Below, piece by piece: positions 8,425 to 17,891 of a DNA stretch of 64,000 nt. Source of the DNA: an uncultured Clostridia bacterium (GTDB lineage: Bacteria; Bacillota; Clostridia; Christensenellales; UBA1242). The notes beneath the pieces are model-generated. The model was not told the origin of the DNA, did no database searches, and was given only the letters and a program-made list of their open reading frames with translations. Position 1 is the stretch's first letter; every line of letters begins with the position of its first letter. The stretch lies in contig CALBHW010000050.1 in NCBI GenBank assembly GCA_937893125.1, positions 1 through 64,000 of the forward strand, in the 5' to 3' direction. The position numbers and the translations under genes were made by a program.

Positions 8425-9330
8425 ATGAAAAGGGGATTAGGAAAAGGGCTTGACGCGCTGTTTTCAATTTACGAGGACGATGAAGATGTAAAGGTTGCTG
8501 ATAAGAAAGTTGAAAAGAAAGAAGAGGTTGCTCAAAACCAAGGTGTTGCTGAGATTGACATTAGAAAGATTGACCCAAACAAAAACCAACCTAGAAAGAA
8601 GTTTGACGCAAATTCGTTAAAGGAACTTGCGGAATCGATAAAACAACACGGCGTTATTCAGCCTATTATTGTTAACGAAGAAAAAGACGGAAGATATGTA
8701 ATTATCGCTGGTGAAAGGCGTTTTAGAGCAAGTATAACGGCTGGACTTAAAACTATTCCTGCTATTGTTAGGAAATATTCGCCAAGAGAAGTTAAGGAAG
8801 TCGCTTTAATTGAGAACCTTCAAAGAGAGGACCTTAATCCAATTGAAGCGGGAAGAGCAATTAAGGAACTTATGGATGAATACAATTTTACACAAGAAGA
8901 AGTTGCTGATAAAATTGGTAAATCCCGTCCGCTTGTTGCAAATACTTTGAGGCTTTTAAACCTTTGCCCAGAAGTAATTGCTTTTATTGAAGTAAACCAA
9001 CTTTCCGCAGGTCACGGCAAATGCCTCGTTGCTATTGAAGAAAAAGATAGACAAATTGAACTAGCCAAATTTGTGATTGAAAATAAATTGACTGTTCGTG
9101 ATTTGGAAAAACTTATAAAAGATGGCGCTACTAAGGCTAAAATGAAAGAACAAAAAGAAAAAATAGCGCAAAGTATTGAGCTTAAAGAATTGGGGCATAG
9201 AATGCAAAGATTGTTTAGAACCAAAGTTAAAATCGTTGGCGATGACAATAAAGGCAAAATATCAATTGCATATTTCAATACGGATGACCTTGATAGGATT
9301 TGCTCTTTCCTTGACAAATTGGAAAGATAA
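8425..9330 (+). CDS. parB: ParB/Spo0J centromere-binding CTPase
   Basis: 301 aa. It starts MKRGLGKGLDALF, the usual Spo0J opening. Then come the ParB nuclease-like/CTPase domain with QPIIVNEEKDGRYVIIAGER and RRFRA (the GERRFRA box), the family motif LIENLQREDLNPIEAG, and a helix-turn-helix (FTQEEVADKIGKSRPLVANT) for parS recognition. The C-terminal dimerisation part ends in LERxL-like sequence. Three parS sites follow within 700 bp, so the sequence carries protein and target together. RBS AGGAGTG. Confidence 0.97.
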   Translation: MKRGLGKGLDALFSIYEDDEDVKVADKKVEKKEEVAQNQGVAEIDIRKIDPNKNQPRKKFDANSLKELAESIKQHGVIQPIIVNEEKDGRYVIIAGERRFRASITAGLKTIPAIVRKYSPREVKEVALIENLQREDLNPIEAGRAIKELMDEYNFTQEEVADKIGKSRPLVANTLRLLNLCPEVIAFIEVNQLSAGHGKCLVAIEEKDRQIELAKFVIENKLTVRDLEKLIKDGATKAKMKEQKEKIAQSIELKELGHRMQRLFRTKVKIVGDDNKGKISIAYFNTDDLDRICSFLDKLER

Positions 9331-9433
9331 TTGTTTTCTAAATTTAATTTTTGTAAAAAAAATAGCATATTAAATTTGTTATGTGTTTAAATGATTAAGT
9401 TAAAGTTTTAATTTCTTTTGTATCTATATATAG

Positions 9434-9465
9434 AAAAAGTCGCTTCAAAATGAAGTGGCTTTTTC
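9434..9465 (+). terminator. Intrinsic terminator after parB
   Basis: AAAGTCGCTTCA pairs with TGAAGTGGCTTT (two wobbles), AAA loop, then a T-run. Confidence 0.8.
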
Positions 9466-9543
9466 TTTGTCATATTTTTTATCACTATTTTCATTTATAT
9501 TCGTCGCTTTGTCTTATTAAACTTTTACATTTTTATTTCTAAT

Positions 9544-9559
9544 TGTTTCACGTGGAACA
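9544..9559. other. parS site 1
   Basis: TGTTTCACGTGGAACA is a 16/16 match to the Firmicutes parS consensus (one orientation), 214 bp after parB. Confidence 0.95.
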
Positions 9560-9744
9560 ATTATTTTATCGTGCCTAGAGATGTTCTTTTAATGAATACT
9601 TGTGCGTAATGTTAATTTTCTATATAAATTTGTTTTGATTGCTGTGTCTTTGAAGTCTTCTTTGTTGGCAATATCTTTTATATAGATTTTCTATATGGTT
9701 CATTATTTGCTTATATTGTTATTCTATTTATTGGCAATAAAAAA

Positions 9745-9760
9745 AGTTCCACGTGGAACA
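9745..9760. other. parS site 2 (fully palindromic core)
   Basis: AGTTCCACGTGGAACA; its core GTTCCACGTGGAAC is a perfect 14-bp palindrome. The first base differs from consensus. Confidence 0.92.
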
Positions 9761-10004
9761 TTTTTTGTAAATATAATTTATTGTTTATTTCAATTTATTT
9801 TATTTCAAATTATTTTATAACAGATTATGAAGCGAACTTCCTAAAGTTGTCTAACTTCTGGGTTGCACCCCATTATTTTATATCTATTTTTATTTATTTT
9901 TCATTTATTATTTATTTTTTAATATATTATACCCGTTTTCATTATCTGTTTTAATTCTTTTCTTTTATTTTATTTTTCTGCATTAAACAAATTACATGTT
10001 AAAA

Positions 10005-10020
10005 TGTTTCACGTGGAACA
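10005..10020. other. parS site 3, overlapping a gene end
   Basis: TGTTTCACGTGGAACA, identical to site 1. On the minus strand it encodes the last residues Cys-Ser-Thr and the TGA stop of the exonuclease gene. Confidence 0.95.
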
Positions 10021-10905
10021 ATTTTGAGTGGTGAGAATATCAATGTCACGAAGTGGTTTAAAATTTTTTAATAAAGCATATTCAATTGGATAAGATTCTT
10101 TAATTGGTGGATAATTGTATTTTGGTGTTGGAAGTTTAATTAAATTGTAGTTTTTTCTAATAATATCAATATTATTAACAAATTTTTGAATGTATTTGTT
10201 TGATTTCTCTTTAAACTCTTCAAGGTGTGTGTTAATAAATGAGTTGAAATTGTTTGTAAGTGAATCTAAATTTGACACATCTTGTATCGCGTTAATTATA
10301 TTAACTGTCGTTTTAGGGCCCACGCCACTAATTCCCTTTATATTGTCTGATTTGTCACCAATAAGTGACTTATATAAACAAAAATTAGTTGGAAGTACTT
10401 GATATTTTTCATAAATAAAGTCTTTGTCGATATATGTAGAGTTTTTACCTTTATAATTGATTATTTTGACATTGTTTGTAACTAATTGATAAAAGTCCTT
10501 ATCAGAAGACAAAATATATGTGTTTTTGCTGTTGTTATTTGAAATATATGCAATATAATCGTCGCACTCAAAGCCATCGGTTTCAATCCAAGAAATGTGT
10601 AGAAAGTCAAGACATTTTTTTATGTAATCTAACTGCTCAAATGGGTTGTTCTCTAATGTGGATAAGTCGGGTCTGCCCTGTTTATATTCCTCGTTTTCTT
10701 TTTGTTTATCCACAATTGAATTTTCTCCGTCAAAAACGACAAGACAATTCTCTGCTTTGCAAAAGTTAATTGTCTTTGCTAATGCACCTATAAATCCGAC
10801 TGTCGCGGTTATGTCCTTCCCTATGCTGTTTGTAAACGGAAATGGCATTCCGAAAAACATTCTAAAAAGCAAGTTATGCCCGTCTATTAACAATAAATTA
10901 TCCAT
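10009..10905 (-). CDS. Stand-alone 5'-3' exonuclease / flap endonuclease
   Basis: 298 aa, like the N-terminal nuclease domain of DNA polymerase I, without polymerase. Conserved acidic metal-site motifs are present: LLLIDGHNLLFR at the N-terminus, CLVVFDGE, ECDDYIAYI, SSDKDFYQLV and GDKSDNIKGISGVGPKT (helix-hairpin-helix). Its role would be removal of RNA primers and 5' flaps. It is the only minus-strand gene between jag and ftsH. Its 3' end contains a parS site and its 5' half contains two consensus DnaA boxes (10657, 10706). Comparable to Bacillus YpcP by domain make-up; orthology untested. Confidence 0.92.
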   Translation of the reverse strand: MDNLLLIDGHNLLFRMFFGMPFPFTNSIGKDITATVGFIGALAKTINFCKAENCLVVFDGENSIVDKQKENEEYKQGRPDLSTLENNPFEQLDYIKKCLDFLHISWIETDGFECDDYIAYISNNNSKNTYILSSDKDFYQLVTNNVKIINYKGKNSTYIDKDFIYEKYQVLPTNFCLYKSLIGDKSDNIKGISGVGPKTTVNIINAIQDVSNLDSLTNNFNSFINTHLEEFKEKSNKYIQKFVNNIDIIRKNYNLIKLPTPKYNYPPIKESYPIEYALLKNFKPLRDIDILTTQNCST

Positions 10906-11200
10906 TGTAACCCCTTTTGTGTAAATTTAATGTTTTTTGCTTATTCTTGACTTCATGTTTTTATTTTTTTAAAAAATGTTTGTATGTTTATGGTTGCAAA
11001 TTTTGTTAAATTGCTATTCTCCCAAAAAAATTCAGATTTTTATTGTTTGTCTATTGTGCTAAAATTTTTAAAGTTATCAACAAAATGTTAGTTTTATGTT
11101 TGTAACTTTTTTGTAGTAAAAGTTATCCACAAAAAAAGTAATAAATGTGTATAGTTATAAAAACATAACAAAAATTTCGAGTCGTGCTAGATGTGGATAA
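10657..11200. other. DnaA-box cluster, candidate origin or DnaA-binding region
   Basis: Consensus boxes: TGTGGATAA 10657-10665, TTATCCACA 10706-10714, TTATCCACA 11123-11131, TGTGGATAA 11192-11200; variant TTATCAACA 11074-11082. The 10906-11437 intergenic stretch is strongly AT-rich (TTATAA, ATTATAACTATT), suitable for unwinding, and sits between divergent genes next to three parS sites. Against a main origin here: dnaA is absent and genes to the left run rightward, which fits an origin left of the window. It could be a secondary DnaA-binding or titration site. Confidence 0.45.
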
Positions 11201-11380
11201 CTTCATTATAATATCAAAATTAGTTATAAGATTATAACTATTCTTAAAAATTTTAATTACTTTTATTTGTATCTCTCTAAAACGATTTTAGCAAGTAACG
11301 CAGAAAAATGCAAATACTTTTATTTGAAGTTTTGTCCGAAAAATTTTAAAAGAAAAATTGGCAAATTTGTGCTATTTTAT

Positions 11381-11409
11381 TTGATTTAAAAGTAATAATA
11401 TGTTATTAT
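11381..11409 (+). promoter_or_regulatory. Sigma-A promoter for ftsH
   Basis: TTGATT, 17-bp spacer, TATTAT with TGT extension, 29 bases before the TTG start. Confidence 0.7.
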
Positions 11410-11437
11410 TAGTAGTATTAAATTGGAGGAGTAATCT

Positions 11438-13900
11438 TTGAAGAATAATAATAAGGCAAAAAGTTGGATTTTCTTTGTTATTTCTTTGCTTGCAATTGTC
11501 TTTTTGATATATTTTTCGCAAAGTGGCAATAACGGGACTAGAATAAATGCGTTTGGCTCAACTGATGACGGCAAAGGTTCGGTTGTTGAACTTATTGGCG
11601 GGAAAAAGAACAGTGAAGGTAATTGGACTTTTACTGGTGAGAGTAAGGTAAAATATATTTCCGTAAATACAAATGGCGTCGGATTTGTTATTTTAAAGGA
11701 TAGTAAATACAAAGTAGACTCAATTACTAAATATAGCGACCATTATTTCTATATTATTGACGGCGCGCAACAAACTGAGTTGCAAGAACTCGTTGATGCG
11801 TACAACACTTTTGCTAAAAACCATAACGATGGAAAGGCTGAAACCGATCCAAGTTATATTACGATTGTCGGCGTTGGGACAATTCCTGTCGGCTCGTCGT
11901 GGTGGGAAGCGGTACTTCCTTATCTTAGTGTCATTGTGGTTGTCGTTTTGGGCGTCATTTTGATTAGAAGCATTTTGGGCGCGAATTCAAAAAGTTTCAA
12001 TTTTGGGAAAACCAAGGCGCAAGTTACGCACAACACAAATGTTAAGTTTAGCGATGTTGCTGGAATTGACGAAGAAAAAGAAGAACTTCAAGAAGTTGTT
12101 GAATTTTTGAAAAATCCACAAAAATTTACTGAACTTGGGGCTAAAATCCCTAAGGGTATTTTGCTTGTCGGGTTGCCTGGAACGGGTAAAACCTTGCTTG
12201 CAAAGGCTATTGCGGGTGAAAGTAATGTTCCTTTCTTCTCAATAAGCGGAAGTGACTTTGTGGAAATGTTCGTTGGGGTGGGGGCTTCTCGTGTCAGAGA
12301 CCTTTTCGAACAAGCCAAGAAAGAAGCCCCATGTATCGTTTTTATCGACGAAATTGACGCGGTCGGAAGACAAAGAGGCGCGGGGCTTGGCGGTGGAAAC
12401 GACGAAAGAGAGCAAACTTTGAACCAACTTCTTGTTCAAATGGACGGGTTTGAAGGAAATACGGGCGTTATTGTCATCGCGGCGACAAATAGGGCTGATG
12501 TTTTGGACCCTGCCCTTTTAAGGCCTGGGCGTTTTGATAGACAAATATACGTCAATCCGCCTGATGTCAAGGGGCGTGAAATGATTTTGAAAATTCACGC
12601 AAGAAATAAACCTCTTGACGCGAGCGTGGATTTTAAAAATTTGGCGCGACTTACAAGTGGGTTTACGGGTGCTGACCTTGAAAACCTTTTAAATGAAGCG
12701 GCAATTTTGGCTGCACGCGAAAATAGAAAGAAAATTACAATGACCGACATTTCCGAAAGTATAAATAAGGTTATTATGGGCCCGCAAAAACGCAGTCGTG
12801 TCGTTTCGGATAACGACAAACGCATAACCGCGTGCCACGAATCGGGTCACGCAATTGTTGGGAAAGTTCTTCCACATTGCGATGTTGTACAAGAAGTATC
12901 AATTATTGCGCGTGGAATGGCGGCGGGCTATACAATAAGTCGCCCTGACAACGACGAAGCGCATATGTCTTATAACAAACTTATCGACAATATTACAATG
13001 ATGCTTGGCGGGCGAGTTGCGGAAGAGGTTTTAATAAAAGACATTTCGACTGGCGCGTCAAATGATATTGAGCGCGCGACAAAAATTGCGCGAAAAATGG
13101 TCACAGAATGGGGGATGAGCGCAAAACTTGGCTCGATAAATTACGGGTCAACAAACGAAGTTTTCCTAGGGCGCGACTACCAATCGCAAGTTAATTACAG
13201 CGAAAAAACGGCAGGCGAAATAGACGAAGAAGTTAAGAAAATTATTGACAATTGCTACAAAAGAGCGCGTCAAATTATTGAATCGCACCTTAAAGAAATG
13301 AACACGATGATTGAGATTTTGCTTGAAAAAGAAACAATCTATTTCAACGAAGTCGAGCTCATTATGAAAGGCAAAACTGCGCGACAAATTTTGAACATTA
13401 TGGAAAAAGAAGAGTCGCGAAACAAAGCAAAAATCGAAATTGAACGCGCCGAAGCAGAGCTTGAAAAGGTGAAAAAAGAGCAAGTTATTAGGCTTAAAAC
13501 CGCTGAAGCACTACAAAAAGGTGGGGTGATTTCGCAAGAGGACATTGAGAAAATTAAAATTGACTCTGAACGTCTTATTAAACAACACGAAGAGCGCGTT
13601 GAAAAGGTGAAAAAAGAGCAAGGCGTAAAAGCGAATTCAGTGGTTGCTGAAAAACCAGACGAAAATTTGGGCGAAAATTCTAGTGAAAAAATTGGTGAAA
13701 ATGCGGACGAAGATGTGGCTCAAAAGGCAAAAAAATCTTTAAATAGCGACCTAGAAAAAGCCACGACAACAAAAGGCGAAAATGCGGAAAATGATTTGAA
13801 TGAAAAGAGCCAAAAACGACAAAAAAAGACGACTCGCGAGACAAAAAAAGGTCTAAAAAACGAAAAAAATGGGAAAAATGATACACAAAAGGACGACTAA
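11438..13900 (+). CDS. ftsH: ATP-dependent zinc metalloprotease FtsH with long C-terminal extension
   Basis: 820 aa; starts with TTG after GGAGGA at 8-base spacing. Membrane-anchored AAA+ protease that degrades damaged or regulatory membrane and cytosolic proteins. First membrane helix at about residues 6-26, an exported domain, second helix near 157-178. AAA domain: Walker [14 protein letters not shown] (about 243), Walker [10 protein letters not shown], then the second region of homology ([20 protein letters not shown]). Zinc site HESGH near 467 with later Asp in GASNDIERA. Typical FtsH ends near 610-650; residues after about 640 form a Lys/Glu-rich, probably coiled-coil and disordered tail of roughly 180 residues. 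The next gene starts 3 bp after the stop. Confidence 0.97.
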   Translation: MKNNNKAKSWIFFVISLLAIVFLIYFSQSGNNGTRINAFGSTDDGKGSVVELIGGKKNSEGNWTFTGESKVKYISVNTNGVGFVILKDSKYKVDSITKYSDHYFYIIDGAQQTELQELVDAYNTFAKNHNDGKAETDPSYITIVGVGTIPVGSSWWEAVLPYLSVIVVVVLGVILIRSILGANSKSFNFGKTKAQVTHNTNVKFSDVAGIDEEKEELQEVVEFLKNPQKFTELGAKIPKGILLVGLPGTGKTLLAKAIAGESNVPFFSISGSDFVEMFVGVGASRVRDLFEQAKKEAPCIVFIDEIDAVGRQRGAGLGGGNDEREQTLNQLLVQMDGFEGNTGVIVIAATNRADVLDPALLRPGRFDRQIYVNPPDVKGREMILKIHARNKPLDASVDFKNLARLTSGFTGADLENLLNEAAILAARENRKKITMTDISESINKVIMGPQKRSRVVSDNDKRITACHESGHAIVGKVLPHCDVVQEVSIIARGMAAGYTISRPDNDEAHMSYNKLIDNITMMLGGRVAEEVLIKDISTGASNDIERATKIARKMVTEWGMSAKLGSINYGSTNEVFLGRDYQSQVNYSEKTAGEIDEEVKKIIDNCYKRARQIIESHLKEMNTMIEILLEKETIYFNEVELIMKGKTARQILNIMEKEESRNKAKIEIERAEAELEKVKKEQVIRLKTAEALQKGGVISQEDIEKIKIDSERLIKQHEERVEKVKKEQGVKANSVVAEKPDENLGENSSEKIGENADEDVAQKAKKSLNSDLEKATTTKGENAENDLNEKSQKRQKKTTRETKKGLKNEKNGKNDTQKDD

Positions 13901-13903
13901 AAA

Positions 13904-14545
13904 ATGAAGAAGATTATTATTTGTACGGTTTCAATTGGGCTGGTATTGGTGGTTGGGCTTACAGCTCTTATCATGGCGCTTGTTCCTGTCGGGCAAAACA
14001 ATTTTATTGTCAAGCCAACTAATGTTTACTTTTTGAACGAAACAACCAAGAAAAATGGTGACGAATGGTGCAAGTTTAGGTCAAATTATAGTACTGACGA
14101 AAAAGAAAAACTTGATGAGCTTTATCGAATTTTTAATGAAGGGTTCTCTCAAAAAGCATTAACTGCACTCTTTAAAGGCGAACTAAATGACAAGGTTGAA
14201 ACTCACTATGAAAAAAGCGTTGGAACAGAAAATTATGTTAGACGCGACGGAGATTCAACACATTTGACAATCGTATTTGAATATGCCGAAGAACAAACAA
14301 TTAAGGCTGATGACAGAAGTTATAATTATAAGTATTTGTTCTTCCAAATTAGTAATTCGACTGAACGTGTAGAATATTTGTTTGGTGTTTCGAATTCTGT
14401 TTCGCTTGAATCTTCTAGTAGGTATTTGTCCTACAATTATTGGTTTACAACAAAAATGAACGCGACAAAACTTTATGACCATATTGCTGAACTAGAATTT
14501 AATGTTGAAGGGTCGCCAACTCACATCATCGATTCAAGAGCATAA
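13904..14545 (+). CDS. Membrane-anchored or exported protein of unknown function
   Basis: 213 aa. An N-terminal KK-plus-hydrophobic segment (residues 2-29, IIICTVSIGLVLVVGLTALI) is a signal anchor or signal peptide without a lipobox Cys. The rest is polar and Tyr/Ser-rich, with no domain I recognise. It begins 3 bases after ftsH, with AAAGGACG inside the ftsH end as ribosome site, so the two are almost certainly cotranscribed. A role linked to FtsH at the membrane is a guess from position only. Confidence 0.8.
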   Translation: MKKIIICTVSIGLVLVVGLTALIMALVPVGQNNFIVKPTNVYFLNETTKKNGDEWCKFRSNYSTDEKEKLDELYRIFNEGFSQKALTALFKGELNDKVETHYEKSVGTENYVRRDGDSTHLTIVFEYAEEQTIKADDRSYNYKYLFFQISNSTERVEYLFGVSNSVSLESSSRYLSYNYWFTTKMNATKLYDHIAELEFNVEGSPTHIIDSRA

Positions 14546-14571
14546 GTTGATAATTTAAAATTTTGATTAAA

Positions 14572-14607
14572 AAAAATCGGGTTTTATAATAGGCTCGATT
14601 TTTTTGT
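14572..14607 (+). terminator. Intrinsic terminator after the ftsH operon
   Basis: AAATCGGG pairs with CTCGATTT (one wobble) and is followed by TTTT; 27 bases past the stop. Confidence 0.75.
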
Positions 14608-15104
14608 GCTTTTAAATTTTTTGACATAAAACTAGTTTCTTAATTTTCGTAAGTAAAAAGGTTTACTTAACAAATAAATTTTTATAAATTAGATTTAATA
14701 ATCCGTTTTAAAACTGACCTTCCAAAAAAAAATGAAAATTTTAAAAAATTGGCTTTATAAAAAATTATTGCTTTTTGTAAATAAGTTAAAAAACTTTTAA
14801 TAAAAGGATTTTTTTAAAAAAATTGGTTTAGTAAAAAAAAATTATTTATATAAAAATCTCATTAAATCTTTAAAAATATGCATAATAAAAACGGTTTAAA
14901 AGGCCGAAAAAATGATACAACTTTTTTGCAAAAATTTTTATTTTTTTCGTAAAAAAAAGACAAATAATTTTTAAAAATATTTGCCTATTTTTTTTACTAT
15001 TTTTTTGTGAATTTTTAAAGAATTTTTTTATATTTTTTCGCCTTTATTTTAAAGGAATTTATTGGTTTTTAATTGTGGTTAAAATTAAACGAAATATTCT
15101 AAAA
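14608..15104. other. Gene-free AT-rich stretch
   Basis: About 500 bp of A/T runs with no supported ORF, hairpin with T-tail, or promoter of good quality. It lies between convergent transcripts. Confidence 0.5.
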
Positions 15105-15452
15105 TTATCTCTCAACTTCAGAGTCTTTTTTCGCGGATTTTTCCTTTAAAAGTTGTTGCCAAGATTCTGAATAATCTGTGACATCTCCTGTTGGTTCATT
15201 TGTTAAAACAAAGTGAGAATTGTTTGCATTAAAAACCATATTGTAAGACGCGTGCCCGTCGTTACCAAATGCTTTAAGTTCGTAAGGTCTAAAAGCAAAA
15301 TCTTCGCTTTCTGATAGTTCGAGTGTTTCGTCTGTTAGGTTCTCGATTGCGACTCTTCTTGGATTAAAAATTCTTCCGCTCCATTCTTCGTCAGCACAAA
15401 AACTGTTGACTGCTTTTTTAATGTCTTCTGAAGTATAAATCTTTTTACTCAT
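15105..15452 (-). CDS. Small hypothetical protein
   Basis: 115 aa, acidic, soluble. The start has a strong ribosome site (AAAAGGAGAATTTAAA before ATG on the minus strand). The middle, RRVAIENLTDETLELSESED and PYELKAFG, suggests a beta-rich fold, but I recognise no family. It lies downstream of the HD-domain gene on the same strand, 87 bp apart, so the two may be cotranscribed. Confidence 0.7.
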   Translation of the reverse strand: MSKKIYTSEDIKKAVNSFCADEEWSGRIFNPRRVAIENLTDETLELSESEDFAFRPYELKAFGNDGHASYNMVFNANNSHFVLTNEPTGDVTDYSESWQQLLKEKSAKKDSEVER

Positions 15453-15539
15453 TTTAAATTCTCCTTTTTTATTTAATTATTTTACATCTTTTTAGCATTT
15501 TTGCAATTCAAATAGTTGATAGAAGTATGCAAAAAACGA

Positions 15540-16343
15540 TTACAGTGCTTGCTCTTGGAATTTTTCTCTATTTTGCGCGTCTTTTTTAAAACGATAGCCT
15601 TCTTTTGTAAGAACAAAACCTTTTGTCCACTCTTTATTTAAGTTTGGGCTGTAAAGATTTGTAAGTGTGTTTCGTGTTTTGCCATAAGTCGTGTATGCCC
15701 CGCTGTCGCAAGTTTGAAGAACTCTTGCCATAGTTGACAATGCGTCTACGCTGTGCGAAGAGCAATCAAAATTATTTACTCGTAGCAACTTTTCTGACAT
15801 TTTGTTTAAAACTTTTAAAGCATAGTCGTCGTTACGGACATAGTAATTTGAAGTCGCACACTCCAAAATTTGCGTCAAATTTGTGATGAAAAGAGCAAGT
15901 TTTTTACTGTTTTCGACATCAATTTTTAGGTCAAAAAACAATTTTAGCGCTTTTTCGTTGTATAACTCAAATTTTTCGTTTGCGCCAACTAAATGTCCGC
16001 GCGATTCTCTTCGCTTTTCTTCCGCTTTTCCGATGTCGTGGCAAAAAATAATTAAATTCATTATCGCTCTTGTGTCTTTGGAACAAGCAAGCGTGTCAAC
16101 AAAATTTTCTTCAAAAAAAGTCATTACTGATTCGGTATGCTCGCCAAGAGTGAAACCTTCCCAAAGTCCAATTTGGCTCGCAAAATCGGTTTTGAGTTCT
16201 TTTCTTGTGTGTGCTAAAGCGTATTCCATAACATCTTTTGGGGAATTTGAAAAGTTGTCGATTATTTCTTCGTTTCCTAAAAGATTCGCTAAATCATTTG
16301 ACAGGTCAGAGCAAATTCTCAAATTTTTTAGTTTATTTGTCAT
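15540..16343 (-). CDS. HD-domain phosphohydrolase-like protein
   Basis: 267 aa. His69 in FTLGEHTESV, then His102-Asp103 in IIFCHDIGKAEEKR, and a later Asp in LQTCDSGAY (about residue 220) give the H...HD...D metal-site order of the HD superfamily. Such proteins hydrolyse nucleotides, cyclic dinucleotides or other phosphoesters; the substrate cannot be read here. The C-terminal VLTKEGYRFKKDAQNREKFQ is charged. Start: ATG with a GAAGGTGG-like ribosome site on the minus strand (from CCACCTTC). Confidence 0.75.
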   Translation of the reverse strand: MTNKLKNLRICSDLSNDLANLLGNEEIIDNFSNSPKDVMEYALAHTRKELKTDFASQIGLWEGFTLGEHTESVMTFFEENFVDTLACSKDTRAIMNLIIFCHDIGKAEEKRRESRGHLVGANEKFELYNEKALKLFFDLKIDVENSKKLALFITNLTQILECATSNYYVRNDDYALKVLNKMSEKLLRVNNFDCSSHSVDALSTMARVLQTCDSGAYTTYGKTRNTLTNLYSPNLNKEWTKGFVLTKEGYRFKKDAQNREKFQEQAL

Positions 16344-16703
16344 TTTCCACCTTCAAGGACATTATTTTAAAACAAATAGCCCAAAAAGTCAATAATGAAA
16401 AGACTATTTGCGACAAGTTTTCCACAAAAATTAGCGTTTTGTTAATAACTTTTTGATAGAAAAAGATATTTTTATTATTAAAAGTTGTGTTTGATGATGT
16501 GTTTTTTATAACCTATTATAATTATAACTTCGCGACACCGAAAGATATTTGCGCTCCGCCAAAAATTTTGACCGTTGATGACTCTATTCGTTTCATTTGT
16601 AATGACATAGCATTTCCAACACTCATTATGCGCTAGCAAAATATCGTTGTGTTAGGAATATTGTTTGTAAAAGAAATATCATTTACGCCACAAAATATCA
16701 TTG
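16344..16703. other. Gene-free stretch upstream of the HD gene
   Basis: AT-rich. It has three related AAAATATC(A/G)TTGTG-like words (16640-16708), one forming CACAA-N7-TTGTG. No supported gene. Confidence 0.4.
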
Positions 16704-16705
16704 TG

Positions 16706-16736
16706 AAAAAAGGAAGTCAAGCGAGACTTCCTTTTT
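16706..16736 (-). terminator. Bidirectional terminator after tRNA-Gly
   Basis: GGAAGTC-N6-GACTTCC flanked by A-run and T-run, so it works on both strands; it lies 13 bases past the tRNA 3' end. Confidence 0.85.
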
Positions 16737-16743
16737 GTCTATT

Positions 16744-16817
16744 TGGAGCAGGTAACGGGAATCGGACCCGTATTTCTTGCTTGGGAAGCAAATGTTTTAC
16801 CACTAAACTATACCTGC
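16744..16817 (-). tRNA. tRNA-Gly (anticodon CCC)
   Basis: 74 nt including encoded CCA. Acceptor GCAGGTA pairs with TACCTGC, discriminator T. D arm GTTT/AAAC, anticodon stem TTTGC/GCAAG around loop TTCCCAA (anticodon CCC, reads GGG), 4-base variable loop, T arm ACGGG/CCCGT. The anticodon arm (TTGCTTCCCAAGCAA) resembles E. coli glyU. T-loop TCCGATT has C at position 55, a mild departure from TTCRANY. Confidence 0.95.
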
Positions 16818-17114
16818 ATATTTTGACTTTAATAAGTTATCATATTTTTATAAAAAAAGCAAGTAAAATTGGAAAGTTAGTGCGGAGTTTTAAAAATAAA
16901 GTAAAAATGCACACTGATTTATTGGACAAAATGGGCAAATTAAATTAAAATATTTATAGAAAGAAAAATTTTGAAATATTTTCAAAATTTGTATCATCTA
17001 AAACGCTATTCTTATATTGGGATACGAGTAAACTTTTTGGTTTAACTTTCGATAACATCTTGTTTTATAAGGTTAACTTTGGGTGGGGCATTAAAATTAA
17101 AAAAGGAGATAAAA

Positions 17115-17882
17115 ATGGGATTTTGGACTTATGAAAGTGCTAACGATGTAAATTTTATGTTCAACAAAAATCATTTGGTTGTCATCCTTTTTTCGCTTGT
17201 TATAATTGTGTTTTTAACGATGTATGCGTGTAGAAAGAGTCTGAAATTTCAAAAAATTTTAATAACTGTTTTGCTACTTTTGGGACTTATTTTGCAAGGA
17301 TTGAGAATTTTTTGGCGCTACAAATTTTTGGAAAATACGGGCGAAGTGATTACATTTTTAAAAGTAGTCGAGCCTAGTTTTTTCCTTTTGTCTTTTTTAT
17401 TGAGCGTTCCGATTTTGATTTTTGCACTTTTTAGGAAACGAAACGAAGATTCGCGCGTGTTTGGGCTTAGTTTTGTGTACAATATTGCGACTTTAAATGG
17501 AATTATATCCCTTGTTTATCCAAATTTTTTGGTGCAGAATTTTGAAATTTATCATTTTTGCAACCTTTCTAGCGTGCTTGTTAGGTGTTTTGTCATAACA
17601 ATTGGGCTGATTTTGGCGTTTTCAAAATGGATTCCGCTTGGAGAATATCTCGACCTTTATCGCGCAATTTTTTCGTTGTTGTTTTTTGGAGCGGTTTGTG
17701 CTATATTAGGTTTTGTTTTGAAAGGCGACAACTTGTTCTATGTGGAATATTGCCCAATTTTTGAAATGCTCGGATTGACGCTAAGATTTCCATTTCAATA
17801 TATTGTGCTTGGGGTATTTATGTTTATGTTCCAGTGCGCGATGTACTTGCCTTTTAGGCTAAAAAAGAAAAAAGAAGAGTAA
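17115..17882 (+). CDS. Integral membrane protein, YwaF/TMEM164-like
   Basis: 255 aa from the ATG at 17115, which follows AAAAAGGAGATAAAA; an upstream in-frame ATG at 17079 would bury that ribosome site. Seven hydrophobic segments span the chain, e.g. HLVVILFSLVIIVFLTMYA, ILITVLLLLGLILQGLRIFW and YIVLGVFMFMFQCAMYLPFR. The spacing and the SLVYPNF and PFQYIVLG-like blocks resemble the YwaF family. Function unknown. It ends 9 bases before ychF and probably shares its transcript. Confidence 0.65.
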   Translation: MGFWTYESANDVNFMFNKNHLVVILFSLVIIVFLTMYACRKSLKFQKILITVLLLLGLILQGLRIFWRYKFLENTGEVITFLKVVEPSFFLLSFLLSVPILIFALFRKRNEDSRVFGLSFVYNIATLNGIISLVYPNFLVQNFEIYHFCNLSSVLVRCFVITIGLILAFSKWIPLGEYLDLYRAIFSLLFFGAVCAILGFVLKGDNLFYVEYCPIFEMLGLTLRFPFQYIVLGVFMFMFQCAMYLPFRLKKKKEE

Positions 17883-17891
17883 GGAGAAAAT

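Larger units (their letters stand above)
9466..10008. other. AT-rich centromere region, gene-free
   Basis: About 540 bp without a supported gene. Apart from the parS sites listed separately, it has TTGGCAATA twice (9666, 9732) and long T/A runs. Confidence 0.6.

Noticed and set aside
16649..16708. Recurring AAAATATC(A/G)TTGTG words as a possible CRISPR-like array
   Set aside because: Only three imperfect copies with irregular spacing and no cas genes in the window.
16649..16948. 99-codon open frame overlapping the tRNA gene
   Set aside because: Runs antisense through tRNA-Gly and its terminator; no ribosome site.
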